Shown in pieces: positions 36,802 to 48,259 of a stretch of DNA of 59,249 nucleotides (its first letter is position 1; each line of letters starts with the position of its first letter). The position numbers were made by a program, and so were the translations under genes. The notes under the pieces are model-generated. The model had not been told where the DNA came from. It did no database searches and saw nothing but the letters and a program-made list of their open reading frames with translations. The DNA is from Trichosphaerium sp. ATCC 40318 (Eukaryota > Discosea > Flabellinia > Trichosidae). The stretch spans positions 1 to 59,249 of the forward strand of contig JALMLS010000581.1 in NCBI GenBank assembly GCA_038496445.1, read 5' to 3'.

Positions 36802-38386
36802 ATGCTTCTTACATACCACGTGACTTTATGTTTCATGGTATTGGCTATAATAATAGGGGCAGTGCTGGTTACCGTTGCAGCATTTTCCACGGCATCTTGT
36901 GTTATTATTTCAGGTAAAAGCGTTCAGACTTATTCGAATAAATATTGTACCACCTCATGTTCTGTTCGTAGGTTCCCACTACGACACAATAGCTGTTAAT
37001 CCATACACTGGAGACAAGTACTTTGACACTAATGAAGTCAACCTGGTAATAAACGATGAAATATATACACGCAAGCTAGTGCGTTGAGCGCTATTGGGCA
37101 ACTCTGAGCTGTTTTTTTTATGTCAAAATAGGGAGAATACAAATTCGACCAATATGAGCTTAAAAAAAAGTCTGCGAATAACTTCCTTTGGGATCCGTTA
37201 AATCATCAGTTGGTGCGGTATTTTCTTTAACTTTAGAAATATTTTAAGTACACACGTGGTCCCCACGTGTTTCAATGCACAATACCATTCGCCAAAAGCT
37301 CGGTATTTTTCTTTGTTGTTTACTAACGACTTGTAGACATATGTAGAGTGTCATGACTATTTTTCTAGCTTTATGGTTATACACGATTCTGTATACTGCG
37401 TTGATTACAAAAAAGAGGAAGGATTCAGATTCTTTATGGTACCCAAGCAATACAACATGTTCGCTGTTGTAAACTTACTTTTTCATAGCTGTACAATTCA
37501 ACATCAACTGACTGGCAAGTCCGTAAAGTAACTAATACAACAGAACCTGATGAGTTCACAGACATATACTATTCGGGGTATACAAGCAATACACTCTATA
37601 TAATAGGTGTAACAAGGCCAAGATATGTATTGTCAATATACAACCTCTCAAATGGTGAGACTTCTTTTAAACGTTATGTTCACATTTTGTTCTCTAAGAT
37701 ACATGGAGCCCTGCTAAACCATTGTTCCCTTCCGATGATCAATTTTCTTTTGTTTCCATTGCTAGCACAGATGATCGCGTATTTATACTGTATAAACAAG
37801 ACAAACTGACAAGAATGGCACTTCTAGATGATGAACATAAGCTAAGTACTTTCTTTGGTGTAGTACCAAATGTTACAGCTCAGATAGCTGCCCATCCAGG
37901 TTCGCAAAATAAGAGATATTCGTAGTAACTTGCTATCATAATAGACAATAATACACTCTTCTTTGTTTACCAGAATTCGTATAGCTTTGTGGAGTACAAT
38001 CTGGAGAGTAAGTCACTGTTTTTTTCAATTGATTCACGTGCACAAATGATTGTTGTCCTAGATATGACTTTTGATGTTCGTCAAGAGGTTAATCTTGGTA
38101 AAGTAAATACCGGGCATTCAATATTTTATGTACCAACATGCTGTACGCAAGGACGCTCCACTCTGGAGCACCGGAGTTGTTTTTTTTTTCTTCTTTTTTT
38201 TTGCAAATTAAGTATTTACTAGCGAACATTGGATGGTCTACTGAAGTCATCAAAGGCTGTGGATCATTGACAGGCATATTTTTGTTACTAACAATATACT
38301 TTATCATAAAAAACAAATGCTACAAGAGCCATGCATGTAATTGCTTTGGTTTTAAACTAAAGTACCAGCACTACCAAACAGTGTAG
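36802..38386 (+). CDS. Membrane protein with extracellular domain between two TM segments
   Basis: ATG 36802 (MLLTYHVTLCFMVLAIIIGA) gives a strongly hydrophobic signal anchor of about 30 residues. Around eight exons follow, joined in frame at GT...AG introns: SHYDTIAVNPYTGDKYFDTN, GEYKFDQYELKKKSANN, TYVECHDYFSSFMVIHDSVY, then SYSFVEYNLESKSLFFSIDS. Recurrent aromatic/Asp-containing strands (for example DRVFILYKQDKLTRMALLDD) suggest a beta-propeller-like repeat. N-glycosylation sequons (NSTS, NTTE) fit an outside location. A second hydrophobic segment, GIFLLLTIYFII, lies near the C-terminus, followed by a short Cys/Lys-rich cytosolic tail and TAG at 38384-38386. The intron starting GTGCGG is long for this window (about 150 nt). 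No family recognised. Confidence 0.6.
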
Positions 38387-38500
38387 AATTAAAAGCGCAT
38401 TTTATGACAGTTTTTGTAAAAGAGAAACGAGCCTAACCTCAATTCTCTGGCAACTTTTGGGAGATTGGAATAAAAATGTTACAGTACATATTATCTGTAA

Positions 38501-39952
38501 GGAAATTTAAGCCATTTTCCACACTATTTTCGCTTTGTCCACTTTCTACAAACTCGAAGGAAGGTTCTCGTGCGTACCTATACAATTTGTACTGTAAATA
38601 AGTAGATTACCCATTTCACCAATAACGCAACAAATTGAATCCAGGCGCTTGTGTGCTCTCTGCTACGCCAAAAAGACCCAATTTTGTCATTTGTATTTGT
38701 AAATATCTCGAACTAGTCTAAAAAATTTAGCATTGAATTCAACAACTCCAGAAGAAGTGTTTATGTTTCGTATACTTGGTTCGCTTTCTTTATTACTTAT
38801 ATTCTCGCGGTACACATCATGTATTAACATACGAAATTATACTAGCGCTGTAAGCTACTGTGAAAATAGGCACGTGATAAATTTGTTAAATGATTTCTTT
38901 GCTAATATTGTTTTGAAGAGGTCAAATGTTACCAGAAATCCTCGATAAGACCGATTTCGACAAGTGGAATAATGTGACTCAGTCGTTTGGAGGTGCCAGC
39001 CTTTGGTTGAATGCGCGCTTTGATATAAATGCAACTGACACAATGGTTGTATGCGAAAATTGCTACAAAACTAATACAGATTGTGAAAGTTGCGAGATTG
39101 TATTATCATCATTCAGATGGCAAGCAAGCGGAAAAAGTATATTATCAAGTGACTTGTTTCAATCTGATGCCAAAGGGAATGCTTCATTTTTTATAAACGA
39201 ATTTTTTATTACTAATCCGGATTTTGGTAATTCTCAGAAATGTCTTCAGATGCGTAGCACAGGTAGTGGTTCTATTGATTTTGTAGTAGTCTAACTTTCT
39301 TTGTAGGTTTGAATGACATTCCCTGTGATGAAAGACCCCAAACACAAGTTTCGTGTATCAACAAAACAACACTTGATTCACCAACAATAGCAATTGGTGA
39401 TTCACCAACAATAGCAATTGATGTTGTTGAAATTGATGGAACTTTTTCTGTAATTGGAATAATTTACAGTACACCTGGTACAACACTTCTGATATTGATA
39501 AGTTAAATTGATGAAGTGATTTAGGAGATATTCTGTTTTTGGATAATACTGTGATTTTGGTGGATTCAAACTCTTCAATCTCAATAGGAGGATGTCCTAT
39601 CTTCAACAAGAATGTTGTCATTGACACAACCGCAATAGAAAAAACTGATTCGTTTACTTTGATTAACTTCCGAGAAGACTGCGAGATCGACATAGACAAC
39701 ATATCCCTAAGAACAGATAAAGCTAATGCGTGTTTCACTCAAAGTACACTCTTTAAACCTTTGGTTCATGTATCTCTTACTTTTTTTTTACAATAGCAAG
39801 TGGAAAGTTGATCATCTTGTTTTCTTCATCATGTGTAGCTCAATCAAGCACCTCAGATTTTCCGATAGTCCCTGTAGTCATTGCAATAGTAGCGATTGTT
39901 CTTATTGTGATTGTGATACTATTGTTAACGTTAATTATACCTCCATGGCGTG
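38501..39952 (+). repeat. Left arm of a 1.45-kb inverted repeat
   Basis: The sequence is repeated in reverse complement at 48331-49804 with high identity through exons, introns and about 250 nt of upstream flank. Similarity fades before 38501 and stops abruptly inside the final exon, after the codons for PPWR, so the two genes have different C-terminal tails and 3' ends. Confidence 0.9.
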
Positions 39953-39987
39953 TTTTTCGGCGTTTACAGCTTAAGCAGGTTCAATAA
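38763..39987 (+). pseudogene. Frameshifted copy of the inverted-repeat membrane protein
   Basis: Same gene as the intact copy at 48260-49529 (minus): signal peptide MFRILGSLSLLLIFSRYTSC, ectodomain with CENCYKTNTDCESC, internal TIAI repeats, a transmembrane helix and a short tail. In this copy a run of five T has become four at about 38910, and 2 nt are gained about 35 nt later. The first frame therefore stops after about 60 codons (TAA at 38946-38948), while the rest of the ectodomain is open in another frame from ATG 38926. The later exons and splice sites remain intact (introns 39262-39306 and from about 39479; last donor GTACAC). The stop TAA at 39985-39987 lies inside an AATAAA. Either a young pseudogene or a gene with a new downstream start lacking a signal peptide; a read error is also possible. 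Confidence 0.7.
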
Positions 39988-40429
39988 AATGACCTATTTC
40001 ATGACTATGTCTTATGAGTGTTGTTCTATGCCTACACGTCAAGTAAAGGTGCTTGAGATACTTAAAATGTGTTAGTAGCTCAATTAAAACTTATTGTGGG
40101 TAAAATACATTTTACTTAGGTGAATGAGAACAAAACCAGATCTGAAGATATGTGTGGCGATATGTGAATTTCATTTTACATTTATAGTTAGAGTTAAGGA
40201 GGGTCTCTTTGGGTTTTATCAATAAACAAGTACATCGACTTTAATGGCTAAAACATAAACACCTATGATAGGTATTGTTTTATTACAATAAAATCTGCCA
40301 AAAGCCATCAGGCAAAATCATTGAAGGAACAAGAAAAAAAAAAGAAACACGAAAAAACACAAAAAAAGGAGCGGAAAACCAAAGCAAAAAAAAAGAAGTT
40401 GTTTGAGTTAACAGGAACAGCTTAATCAC
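39988..40429. other. Intergenic, about 440 nt, tail-to-tail
   Basis: Lies between two convergent genes. It includes an A-rich purine tract (40325-40410) that would read as a lysine-rich peptide on the plus strand. With no start codon, an in-frame stop nearby and no link to a gene, it is treated as non-coding. Confidence 0.4.
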
Positions 40430-43346
40430 TTAGTAATTTTCAAATGGATTAATCTTGGTTAAATTAGGCCTATTTGAAGGTACTGATCCATAAGACTTTG
40501 ATCCTGATGAGTTTGTTTCAAATGCAGCCAATTTTGAAGCGAAAGGATTTGAATTTGATAACTTCTTCCTTGACGGCTTTGGTGGAGGCACAGGCCTCAT
40601 TGGCTTCCTCGGAAGTGATGCGCTGTAATTTCCTTGCTTTGCTCTTGGACTTCTTGGCGGAACTTTGGGTACCCCTCTGTTATTCGCATGCTGAATCCCA
40701 AATTTCCTTCCTGGGCTCTTCGGTAGTGCACGTGGTCCTTTCGGAAGTGCACGTGGTCCTTTTGATGCTTGTCGCGGTGATGGTGGTGATTTCTGTCTCC
40801 ATTTAGAAGGATTAGGACGAATTATTACCGTTGGTCTCTTAGGTGCTGGAGACGACGTGTTTAACAGATCCTGATTTGACTTTGACCTGAAAGGTGATGT
40901 TGGTGGTTTTTTAGGTGGTGTAGTGAACCTTATTGTTCTTTTATTTGTATTTGGTGGTGGTGCCGATGGTGAAGGGTGTTGTGGTGGAGGTGGTGTTGGT
41001 TTTTTTATTGTTATTTGTTTTTTCTTATCTTCTCTCTCGTTTGATATACCTAACACCGATGCGAATATTTTATTGTAATCTGTGATTAACGAACGACATA
41101 GTTCGTTACTTATTTGACAAGCAGGTGAAAAAATAATGACTAGATTATCTATATGTATAATAAGAAAGAAGGTCAGGTAAAGAAAGAACTATACAACAAG
41201 AACAAAGGCGCGAAACAAGTTGTATTTTTTTCTTGTTTTTTTCTGAATTTTTGGTGTATTAAGAATGGTAGAGACAACGCACCTATAGTCATTCTGTTTG
41301 TAGTAGAGTGATCAGCTACTTTTCTCACTAAGCCAAAAACAGTCTGTATTACTTTTCTATATGATATAGGAATACTCGTGAACAAGAGTTCTCGAAGCTT
41401 CGTTGTGTAATCTTCTTCTAAAAAAAAAAGACTTTAGTCCAACGAAAACTTGGTTTTTTTTTTGTTTGATGCTAGTGCCCGATGATTATCTCGTCTAAGC
41501 TAAACTACTATACGATATATACTGTATGCAACGATAATATAAAATGATAATATACGTCAAATCACTACACATACCATCCATAGGAAGAGCTGATATGTCT
41601 TTTGAAAATAAACTATTTGGAAGTTCACGGAGATAAAGTTTAAAAAGACCAGCAACAACATGAGCATCCAATATCTCATCTAGATTTACAAATTCACCTG
41701 AGTAGATATCAGTAAATTACTAGAAACTAATATGTTTAAGGACCCTTACCTCTGTCATACATATCTTTATATTTGTTAATAGTGTTATGACTTCCGCTCA
41801 TTCGAAAAATTCCTTCCTCGTCCAATGCTATAAATACTTGTCAACACGCACTTATTATTAATATGTAACACCTACATTTTTTCTGTATATATGCTACACA
41901 ATCCTCAATAACCTTGAACATGATGTAAGCAAAATCAAGAAAGCTCAAGCTGGTTTTTTGAAAAAAAAAATAATACAATATCGTACAGGTGGTATCTCGT
42001 AAATTATTTGACCACGTTCATTCTCAAGTGCAGATGTTAATGGAATACCAAACGTCAAAGGCTTTTTCGGTCCATCTGCATCAATAGACGTCCTTTGCTG
42101 TACATATGAGCCCATTTGTGTTTTAGCTGCATCACCAACTATAAAACAAACAACATTAGTAAGAAGTTTTTTAACACTGCCACACCTTGCTTCATACGCT
42201 CCATTCCATCACGCCATTTTTGTTGTGATGTTTTCCATAGTCGACCACTACGAGAGAGGGTGAGTGCAAGTGTTACCCAATTATAAAAACATAAAACAAA
42301 GCCAACATCAAAGTATAGTTTTACCTCATACTCCAAGCCTTTGTTTTAAAATTTCCTTTCTCTGCTTCTGTTTCTACTTGTGCTTGTTCGTCTCCTGGTA
42401 GATGAACAGGCAGAGGAGGTTCCTTGGTTATACCTGCATTCCTCAAAAGCGTCTGAAAAACTGGTACTGCTTGTAAAAACGAACTCGCTAAGAAAGAAAA
42501 AAAAGTTAGTACATCTACTGTTATTGCTCAATTTACCTCTTGCTGGTTGGAATATAGACTTAATAGTCCAGTTTGCCGTATCTTTAACCCTGTAAAGTAT
42601 CGCTATAAGAACACCAGTCGCTGTGCCAACACCAGGAACCTTAATATCACCAAGTACTACGCCAACAGTTGAGAAAGATGAAAGATACAATATATACGCA
42701 CTTTGGTTCATTTTAGGTTCATACAACACGCATGTAGCAGAGTTTAACTCACGTAACGTCATTTGATCAGGACATGTCACTGAAACGCTAAGAGAAGGAA
42801 AACCCAAATCAGAAAAACAATAAAAACACCACGTGCGATCTTTATGGTCACGTGCCCAAGAGCTGTTACTCCTTCATGTAGTTGTGGCATGTTTATTAGT
42901 ATAAATACGTCATCTCCTTTACCTTGCTTGTTTCCTATAAAGAGGTAAAGTGTAAGTCAACCCATGACATGGGGCAAGACGAGGAAAGTGTTCTTTTCTT
43001 TTTTCTTTTTATGTTCGTTTTATTCGTACCTGAATGCGCAATAGTGCCGTCCTTGCTCGTTACTTTATGGTGAGACACCGCATCAAGTAAATTACCGTAC
43101 TAAAGCGGGTTATGGAATGTTTTAGTAAAAAAACACAAGCAAAAGCGCGTGTACTTCATCAAATGCTGCTATTGACGCGTCTAATTCCACTGGGCTCGCT
43201 GTTTGGTCAAAGTTCCATCGAAACCCAATACGTACACTCACTGTACCGTTTATAAATGCGGTTTGTTGAGGCGACGACAGATGAAATTGCTGCTCTAGCG
43301 TTGTTTAAGCGGTTTTTGGTTTTTTAATTGACGCACGAAGTGCCAT
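40430..43346 (-). CDS. TerD-RhoGAP fusion protein with proline-rich tail
   Basis: ATG 43346 (MAL), a GTGCGT-donor intron, then a TerD (tellurium resistance/CABP) domain: NGTVSVRIGFRWNFDQTASP, VELDASIAAFDE, SKDGTIAHSG, KGDDVFILINMPQLHEGVTA and VGTATGVLIAILYRVKDTAN, about residues 15-185. In-frame exons (AWSMSGRLWKTSQQKWRDGM) lead to a RhoGAP domain starting FGIPLTSALENE, with the arginine finger in DEEGIFRMSG, AGLFKLYLRELPNSLF, and NRMTIDNLVIIFSP, about residues 300-460. All catalytic landmarks are present, so it should stimulate GTP hydrolysis on a Rho/Rac GTPase. The last exon encodes about 200 residues with PTPPPP and many PxxP motifs (SH3 ligands) and a tandem GPRALPK repeat. At least ten exons. 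Every join I checked between the two domains keeps frame, so one gene is well supported. Stop at 40432-40430. Confidence 0.85.
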
Positions 43347-43995
43347 TTAGACTTAGCGGTCACGTAACGTGTAGTTGTATCTGGAGGCGTTTTAATGCGT
43401 AAATCTAAGCTCGTGTAAACAATATAACAATAAGTATTTATGGTTTAACGCTTACTAAAAAACGAGATGAACTAGCGAATGTATTTGTGTAGTTTACAGC
43501 ACTCCAATTAAGGCACTTAACACAAGTTGTTTAAGTTTTTTTTGGAAAGTTGGTTGTTTTTGGAACAGTGCGTAATTGCAGTTTGTAGTATTAGAATAAA
43601 TGTTGCAGTATTCTCATAGTTTTATTTAGGCCAAAATCTGCTATAATTTTTGGCCAGAAATCCCAGGTAGAACTGTATGTGCACAAACTTAAAAAACGAA
43701 AAAAAAGTAGATCGTTGTTATCACAAACAAGTTCTGAAGAAGCGTGAAATTACTTGTTGTGTGGCTTGAGTTTAGGTGTCCGGATTCCATGACACATAAA
43801 GAATAATAACCGATAACAACAGGCCAAGAAACGTGGCTCATCAACAATGCCACAAAGTTTTAATGTAGCGCTAATCATTCACAAGCTTTTCCGTAGATTG
43901 ACTGCAAGAACTTATAATGCGAATGCCTGTCCATAAAATCAGTCATTGTTTACTAATGACATGTTTATTAAATTTACACATATATTTTCGAGGCC
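43347..43995. other. Intergenic, about 650 nt
   Basis: Upstream of the TerD-RhoGAP gene. No protein-like frame, RNA gene or strong repeat seen. It should include that gene's promoter. Confidence 0.4.
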
Positions 43996-44690
43996 TTAGA
44001 ACAGTGCCTCTCCAAGCTTTTTTGAATGTTTACTTCTGCCACCAATGGGCATAACTGTATTCGTACACAAGGTCAAACCTAAGTGAAAGAACAAAGAAAT
44101 AACAAGCATAGTCATAATCGTACACCTCGTTACCAAAAAGAACGTTATCACTCCAATAAGCACAAGAGCAACAAGTACACCAACAATAATGCGGCAAATC
44201 TCATTACTCCCACTCTTATTACAGTTCTTGGATGAACACCACATCCATACAAGTTGGTATTATCTAAAACCAACTTTAGTTTTTCAAACAACTTGTTGAT
44301 GTTCGAATGGCCTCAAACTTGCCTTGTCACTTCTACTTGTTGTTCATTTGAAAATAGGAAACCATCAGTAGAATTAAATATTGAATCTGATATTGTCAAT
44401 AATTCATGAATAGCAACGCATGCAATAATAAAATGATAAAAAATCCTAAAAATGCTGCGAAGAAAAATGTGTCATTTAGCTCTAGCATACCCAGCAACGG
44501 TTCCTACACCAGTACCGTTTACACCAACACCCAATAAACCAACGTGTTAAACATTATCGATTGTATGTGTTGCTATTTTAACAATCATAAGCCACTATCG
44601 TCAATAGAATGACCGAAATACGCTATTTTGAGAGCAAGATGAACAGTATTTCTATTTGCTCCGTTCGCTGAGATGTGAATACACATGTGC
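43996..44690 (-). CDS. Probable small single-TM membrane protein, exon structure uncertain
   Basis: The best piece is the 3' part: SSKNCNKSGSNEICRIIVGV, running on as LVALVLIGVITFF, is a Cys-containing juxtamembrane stretch plus one transmembrane helix. A GTGTAC donor then joins in frame to RFDLVYEYSYAHWWQK and a stop. Upstream open pieces on the same strand (GVGVNGTGVGTVAG, then FHFIIACVAIHELLTISDS-like residues, and ISANGANRNTVHLALKIAYF) probably belong to the ectodomain, but start and joins are not resolved. The layout of Cys pair, one TM and short tail resembles the C-terminus of the inverted-repeat genes, so this may be a diverged relative or a decayed copy. Confidence 0.35.
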
Positions 44691-45033
44691 TACTGTAATG
44701 CGAAAGACAAGTACAGAAAAACAAGTAAATATTCTAGAGGCAGTAGTGGGAAATTCACCAATTTTAGGCTTTATTGTCTCTAAAAACTGGAGACTTTTAG
44801 GTAATGTAGACTTCAATAAAATACAATCTACAAATCGCTTTCGTACACGGACAGAGTTTCTGTTCAACACGTTTCTCTGTTGTTAGCTGCTAAACAAGAA
44901 TTTGTTTCTGCCTCATGGGAAAAAACCAAGCTACCCTGTTAATACCCTACATCACCTATTCTACGCGAAGATAAGCATTTGTGGCCCTCACAGTTATCTG
45001 GTACCGTACCATTAAATATTTCTTTATTACAAT

Positions 45034-47627
45034 TTACATTTCATCATTTTTGTTCTCAAGGCATAAAGACGTGTTTACCCACTCATCCAATGTATTTGTT
45101 TCTGAACAAAGTTTTTTTAATGGGTCAATTCGACAGTCACTAAAATCAAAGGGAGCATCATCTTCTTTCTGCTTAACCTCTGTCTCTGTTGTAGTATGTA
45201 CACTCAAGTCTTTTATTTCTGGCGGAACCTTTGGTTTGGAAGTACTAGTAGAAAAGAATTAAAAAACAAAGTAATAATAAAAAAAAAGAAAGTTCGAAGG
45301 AGAAGGCGTCACAGAATCCGTACAAATCTTGTAAAGAGACTGGCTGTGTTCTCTGCATTTCATTCATAACATCAGTATAATACGTCATATCAAATCCACA
45401 ACATAGTGCTTCTTGGTAAATACACCTAAAACACGTTTTAAAAAACTTGCCCAGAAAAAATCCGCTAAAAAGTTTCTAGCGCCAACAGGCATTTGAGTAT
45501 GTACCATAAATGAACAGGTGCTATGAGTATAAATCCAATGCTATCAATAAGACTTTGAAAGCACTACAACACGTAATAAACAATCACGTGATTTTTATGT
45601 ACAATATCGCCAAAAAAAAAAAAGGTAAATTGACTTACTGCGTAAAATAATGGTCTATCACACGTGTGTAGGGCGACATAACATATATTATACAAAATAT
45701 AAGGCGCGCCAGGAAAAAATTGTGGATTCGATGCTGCTTTATACACGTTCCAAGTAGCCCACGCTGTCTATCAATGGTTGTCAACAACAGGGAAAACAAA
45801 ATTGAATTTTCGTAATAAAAATAAACTGTGCTAGTACGTTTGAAGCTATCGTTGTAAAAGAAGCAGCAAGGCTTGCCACAGCAGCAATAGAATCGGCCAT
45901 AGCTCCGAAACAAGTCGAGTTGTAAGGGGACTTTACAGAAAATGCGAAGGAAGCAAACTTCTTCAAGTCATACAGCTGGTTCATACAATCACTATATTCC
46001 TCAGCTGTCTAAATAAAAAATCAAAAAAAAAACGGTTTATCGCATTGTGCACTAACCAATCTCGGTAGTTTAGCATTATCTCCCCATATATACGCGTACA
46101 TATGCATATGTGATACTTTAACCCAAACCTACAAACCATGGAGTAAATATTTTGCCGCCTTTTTTTCACTGAAAGAGTAACAGACGAAACGTCGAGACCC
46201 ATACCGCGGTTGCAGATGCCCAAAGTAATTGTGTAACTTGAATTTCATTTAAATTATTAGCATGTTCTTCAAGCATTAGATATGAAAGTTGTTGTACAAT
46301 CTCTTGTAATGATTCAACAATATCTTCCCTTTAAAAAAATTATTTAATAAACAAAGTGTTGAACACTGTCACGTACCTTGATCTCGCAGCTAAATCGACT
46401 AAGTGTACTTTAAAGTTTGTATGAAGTATATATATTGCAAGGGCAGCAAATTGATTTTGCATTACAGTAGCATCACCTTTCATTCTATCCACAATCGCTT
46501 CAAATTCAAGTTAAAAAAATGAAAAAAAAAGAAACATACCTAATGACGTGTTTACATAAAATAACCCCATAGGAACATCTTCAGTGCCCATAATATACAT
46601 ACCGAGGTTATATACACCCTCTTAAAGAATATTAAACATAAATTACTTGGGAAAAGGTTGATAGGAGATAGTTTACATACGAGCAAGTATAACATTATTT
46701 TTCTCAAGCATTGATCGAACAATTTCCTTTGACATGTCTATAAACTCAGCAGCATGACTACTAAACCCAGCTAATCTAGCACCCCATGCCATACACGTTA
46801 AAACACGTAACATTCTGGGATCAAAACGCCAAGCTAGGTACATAGGGTAAGTCGAGAAAATATCTTAATCTGGTGTTTTGATTTCCAAATTGAAATAGAA
46901 AATTCTGGATTTCATGATAATTTTGGGTTTAGTCCTCCTTCGGGACACGAGGGTATCGTACTGTTATCCCTCCTTAGTGTTTCTAAAAGCGCTGAGGCAT
47001 TCATTGTATTGGAAGATTGCCCCTACAATGTTTTAGAGCGCTTTTCGTGAAAATACGAAAAAAAAAAAACCACCATACGTTCCATGGTCCTAACGTAGTA
47101 CGATACAATTCAGCATATGAATTAGTGTTTGAAATTAACATAAGTCTTGCGGAGCGAGCCCATGAAGCCTTGATTTAAGAGAAAAAAAAGAGTTAGTTTA
47201 CCCAAAACAGTTTAACTTGGTTAAATAATAAATTCAACGCACTGGTGAAGGCTTTCTAGTGCTTAGTTGTTTTAACCGGTCAATTTCTGCTTGTTGAGCT
47301 TCTAACTTCTTTTTTAGTTTTGCCATCTCTGCTGCCATTCTAATGAGGTGTCCTAATGCACGAAAAACACGTTAGCTTTTTTTTGTACACAATTAGATAA
47401 AACAATCGTTCTAGCATTCTCTTACCTTGTGCAGGGCCTCTTTTCTGGGGTGGGGGATAAGTACAATCAACTGAACGCTTTTCACATCTAGCGCATGGCT
47501 CATTTCCGTCGCATTTTAAATGTTTCGTCCTACAACGCGTGCAGGCACGTCTTTTTCGCCTCTCATGCCGTCTTTGTACGTGCATAGGTACACCATTAAA
47601 ACTTACTGAAACTTTTTGTTTTTCCAT
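45034..47627 (-). CDS. Zn2Cys6 (fungal-type) transcription factor
   Basis: ATG 47627. A basic stretch (RRHERRKRRA) leads into the binuclear cluster CTRCRTKHLKCDGNEPCARC then EKRSVDC: six Cys spaced C-x2-C-x6-C-x5-C-x2-C-x6-C, with the usual Lys-Cys-Asp and Pro. After PPPQKRGPAQG an intron (GTAAGA) joins to a dimerisation coiled coil, MAKLKKKLEAQQAEIDRLKQ. Later exons match the fungal-type middle homology region: SWARSARLMLISNTNSYAEL, YPMYLAWRFDPRMLRVLTCM then AWGARLAGFS, GVYNLGMYIMGTEDVP, and VDLAARSREDIVESLQEIVQ. It ends with an acidic/Ser-Thr-rich tail and TAA at 45036-45034. Such factors bind CGG-type DNA half-sites as dimers and activate metabolic genes. More than ten exons. An intron near 45584 holds a TCACGTGA palindrome. 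Confidence 0.85.
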
Positions 47628-47689
47628 TGTAGACTTAAATAAACTGTATTAAGCTGGAAAGCGGCCTAATAACGCGATACAAGTCAATG

Positions 47690-48183
47690 CTATTACGTTT
47701 GTGATCTTTCCGGAATTTTAATAATTATTAAAACCTTATTTGAAGGCATAATTACCCGTACGTTACATACAACAACCTCTGAAGGCGTGAAAAACGATAC
47801 AATGGAGCTATCGTTACGTTTAAGGCATGAAATCAGAGTTGTCATTATTACAAAACCGGAATCGAGTTTAATATCTTTGTCTACGCATGCCAACAAAACT
47901 CCCATCGATATGAGACGACAGGAATTTCGATTATTCTGGAATCCTTTAAATGAAAAGAAGGATGTTGAGTACACCTGGTATGAAACCTAGCCATTAATCG
48001 CTGACGTTCTAGACTACAACCAAAAAGGCGAAATGAAAAACAAATACTCCGTTGCAATCTACTCGCTGTATTTTTTCTTTCGAACGCTTAAATTGGTACC
48101 CTCGATGGGCACACGCGCATTGGGAAGTGTCAACCACAAGTGCAATGCAATTGCTGACCATGTTTTTGCACAACTTATATACT
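47690..48183 (+). CDS. Unassigned ORF, possibly HORMA/ATG13-like fragment
   Basis: A plus-strand frame without a stop runs from about 47675 to 47990, divergent from the Zn2Cys6 gene, but its first in-frame ATG is only at 47796. A second open piece (about 47977-48183) continues plausibly as YNQKGEMKNKYSVAIYSLYF then FFRTLKLVPS. The order of a strand-rich part followed by a helix reading SLYFFFRTLKLVPS is weakly reminiscent of the HORMA domain of autophagy protein ATG13 (RSLYxxLRLLP). However, the join between the pieces gives a stop with the obvious splice sites, the start codon is unclear, and the product would be too short for a full ATG13. May be a fragment or a misread. Confidence 0.25.
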
Positions 48184-48259
48184 AATCGTTATCAAAATAA
48201 GGGTGCTAGCACACTTGTTTAAGTGTGGTGGTAGGTGACTAGGTGTTTTTATTGTACAA

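Noticed and set aside
39358-39738. 126-codon ORF antisense to the inverted-repeat gene, also present at 48591-48935
   Set aside because: Present in both copies only because the arms are duplicated; Gln/Leu/Ser-rich and antisense to spliced exons with clear donors and acceptors.
40320-40425. Lysine-rich open stretch on the plus strand
   Set aside because: Simple A-rich sequence, no start codon, an upstream stop, and it lies in a tail-to-tail intergenic gap.
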